Part shown: one piece after another, positions 62,076 through 64,000 of the stretch
Numbering within the stretch: the stretch's first letter is position 1
Layout: each line of letters opens with the position of its first letter
Assembly (NCBI GenBank): GCA_022818135.1
Contig: JAFMSR010000017.1
Coordinates: forward strand, 12,042,561 to 12,106,560
Direction of reading: 5' to 3'
Origin: Saxidomus purpurata
Lineage: Eukaryota; Mollusca; Bivalvia; Venerida; Veneridae
DNA: 64,000 nucleotides
Position numbers and translations under genes: made by a program
Notes under the pieces: model-generated
Told to the model about the DNA's origin: nothing
What the model saw: the letters and a program-made list of their open reading frames with translations, nothing else
Databases searched by the model: none

Positions 62076-62464
62076 TTGATTCAGAATTAGACAACTGAAT
62101 CAGACTATATTATGCTATTTATAATGCCGGTAACCTTACAAAGAAAATATTGCTTTACAGTAGAGTACCAGAGGCGTAGCGTTTGTCTATGACAGTTGTT
62201 ATTGGATAAACTGTACCTTTAAAGTAAATGATAGTTTTTAAGATATCCAATCTATTGTAATGGTAATATTTGTAATCATAGCCTCGGATGTAAGGTTCTT
62301 ACAAAATGAGAAACATTATTTTTACTGTGCACGTGTATGATAGATTGCACCAAATAGAACATTGTATTACAATAATCAGCGCAAAGGTTTCACACAACGA
62401 AAGGTTGTGACTCTACATCTATCTGATGTCAAAGACGAATAAAAATGTAAACAAATACCATTAC

Positions 62465-63380
62465 ATTAGCTTCACATGACACACATTTAAGAATCGCATT
62501 CAATCGATTTCTTTCTTGTAATCTTCTTCTCATGTCTTGTCAGGGGATTAAATACAATTCGAATTAAATTCTGCTTGTAAGGCTTTACCTTAATCTTCAA
62601 AACTTCTTTTTCGGATTCAAATCATGTAGAAATATTACTAGTATACATAATTAGTCTGCTTTTTTCAGTATGTTTGTAATAAGAAAATCGAGTGCAACAA
62701 AAGTGTCGTCCCTAATGTAATTACATGAACATCGTTAATCTTTGATTTGTTACAAACGTACAACAAATAATATTTATTAACCTTTGCCTACATTATCTAG
62801 AATTAACATAAATTAATGTTTCGATTCAATGCATGGTTTATCATCACATTCTTGTAATACGCTAAAACTATTTGTTTGTATTAACTTGTGCATGTGGGAC
62901 TTGTCAGCATTTGAAACTCCCTTGCAATAAATTCGAATTGCATTGCAATCTGTTATATATGTACATGCGTGCAGCATGTTTATAAAGACTGTAAGTAGCT
63001 GAAACTGTTGTTTTATATAAGCATGTGCATTCTGATTGCTAGCATTTTAAATTGTAAATTTTCTTTCTCAAACATTTTTTTGGTAAAAAATAACGGTCAT
63101 ACAAGGGTGCTGAAATAGTCGCTGTGTAAATTAGAAAATGTCCCTGCATGGCTAACTCTGATATCTTGAGCATTACATTTCTACCCAGGCAGATTTTTTT
63201 TCTGTCATATTTGTAACGCTCCAAATCGAAATTTTACTTTTGTTTGCATTGACATATTCTAATAATGCAGAAAAAAGGACTTCATTTAATCATGTGTAAG
63301 AATCTGTAAAATAAGTTTATTATTTTTTATAAGTGTACGTGTTTGTATGTACTTAAATGGCAGATACAAATCCATTTGAC
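62465..63380 (+). repeat. tandem-duplication blocks a and b, later copy
   Basis: Direct-orientation partner of 38880-39850. Identity is clearest at 62495-62600 and 63225-63350. Confidence 0.7.
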
Positions 63381-64000
63381 ATTTTGCTATCGACAGTGCA
63401 CTGACATTGATAATACATGCAATGTGACATGCTGCACATACATATACTTAAGGAAAGAGTACTGTCCGGTTTAAAATTGTCTAATTAAATTTGAATTGTA
63501 CGTTACTATTATTTGTTTTATTTGCAAAATTATATTTTGGGACTACTTGCTACATCGAAAGGTGTTAAGAATTCTATACAAAACTTTCAATCAGCCGTGA
63601 CGGCATAAACCATGAATTTCACATTTATATAAATTTTATGTAAATGAAGCTTATAATCACAAAAATTTCAACTGATTTTTGTTACCAAAGGATAGTCATA
63701 TCGAAAGACGTAACAATGTAGACAAATACTCAACGAATTGGTGTTATAACGGTGCTTTCAAGATAGCAAAATTTGCGCGTTTTATGTCGACTGGAGGTCA
63801 ATGAGCTACATGAATAAAATATGATTATTTCAGTTTTTGTGTTATTTTAATTATACCGTACAGAACTTTCGCCCTAAGTATATGTCAGTTATGTGTCTTG
63901 TGATGTGTCTTGATTATTATGTATATGCTGTCATTTACATTTGCATTTAACAGTATAATTCCTTTTATATAGTCTATATGTCTATGCTGCAATGTTTACC
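63381..64000. other. no gene recognised
   Basis: AT-rich end of the window. It should correspond to the DNA after block b, but similarity to 39.9-41.3 kb is too weak for me to align. Confidence 0.4.

Overview
This window is animal nuclear DNA from a gene-poor, AT-rich (by eye roughly two-thirds A+T) and repeat-rich locus. The organism is most likely a bivalve mollusc. That is inferred from the TASK-type potassium channel exon together with many repeat families whose wording (GGTCAAGGTCA-type repeats, 'aacaagagggcc...' elements, 'GGGGCATAAC' repeats) I associate with bivalve genomes. No bacterial-style gene organisation, rRNA, CRISPR or operon is present.

The only host gene I can name is a two-pore-domain K+ channel of the TASK (KCNK3/9) group. 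Its last coding exon lies at 33509-34311 on the + strand. The upstream exon(s) with M1 and most of P1 are not recognisable in the window, so the preceding intron is either very long or the first exon lies outside.

Layout. 1-9.7 kb: mostly unassigned AT-rich DNA with a decayed MITE, a tRNA-derived SINE head, short tandem repeats and a G-rich tract. 9.75-10.84 kb: a 16-copy minisatellite with 66-68 bp units. 11-22 kb: a 25-bp minisatellite, a Ser-tRNA-like SINE, a decayed ~140-bp tandem array (14.5-15.6 kb), an inverted pair of ~360-bp MITEs, a palindromic MITE, then a segment packed with TAATTA-type sites (22.0-22.5 kb) that could be a cis-regulatory element. 24-35.3 kb: five copies of one ~360-bp MITE surround the channel exon; a 3' fragment of a YLDD reverse-transcriptase element lies at 26.7-27.5 kb. 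35.3-35.6 kb: a mariner-like MITE with a perfect 32-bp terminal inverted repeat.

38.9-64 kb is a tandemly duplicated region in direct orientation. The block order is a-b-c-d-e, then c'-d'-e', then a''-b''. The c-to-e interval is about 1.4 kb in the first copy but about 14 kb in the second, which is swollen by nested insertions. These are a 2.5-kb block of mollusc repeats; a 4.4-kb internally deleted hAT element with an 8-bp target duplication, itself carrying a 1.5-kb long-inverted-repeat element and sitting inside a non-LTR retrotransposon 3' fragment; a 2.9-kb Penelope-like-type reverse transcriptase element containing a short inverted copy of its own 3' end; a Mutator-like fragment; a decayed LINE reverse transcriptase; and a ~620-bp homopolymer tract that looks like an assembly error.

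I see no undescribed multi-gene system here. The most informative signals are the nested transposon history, the element whose 3' end is complementary to its own coding region, the MITE cluster around the channel exon, and the conserved functional residues of the channel.
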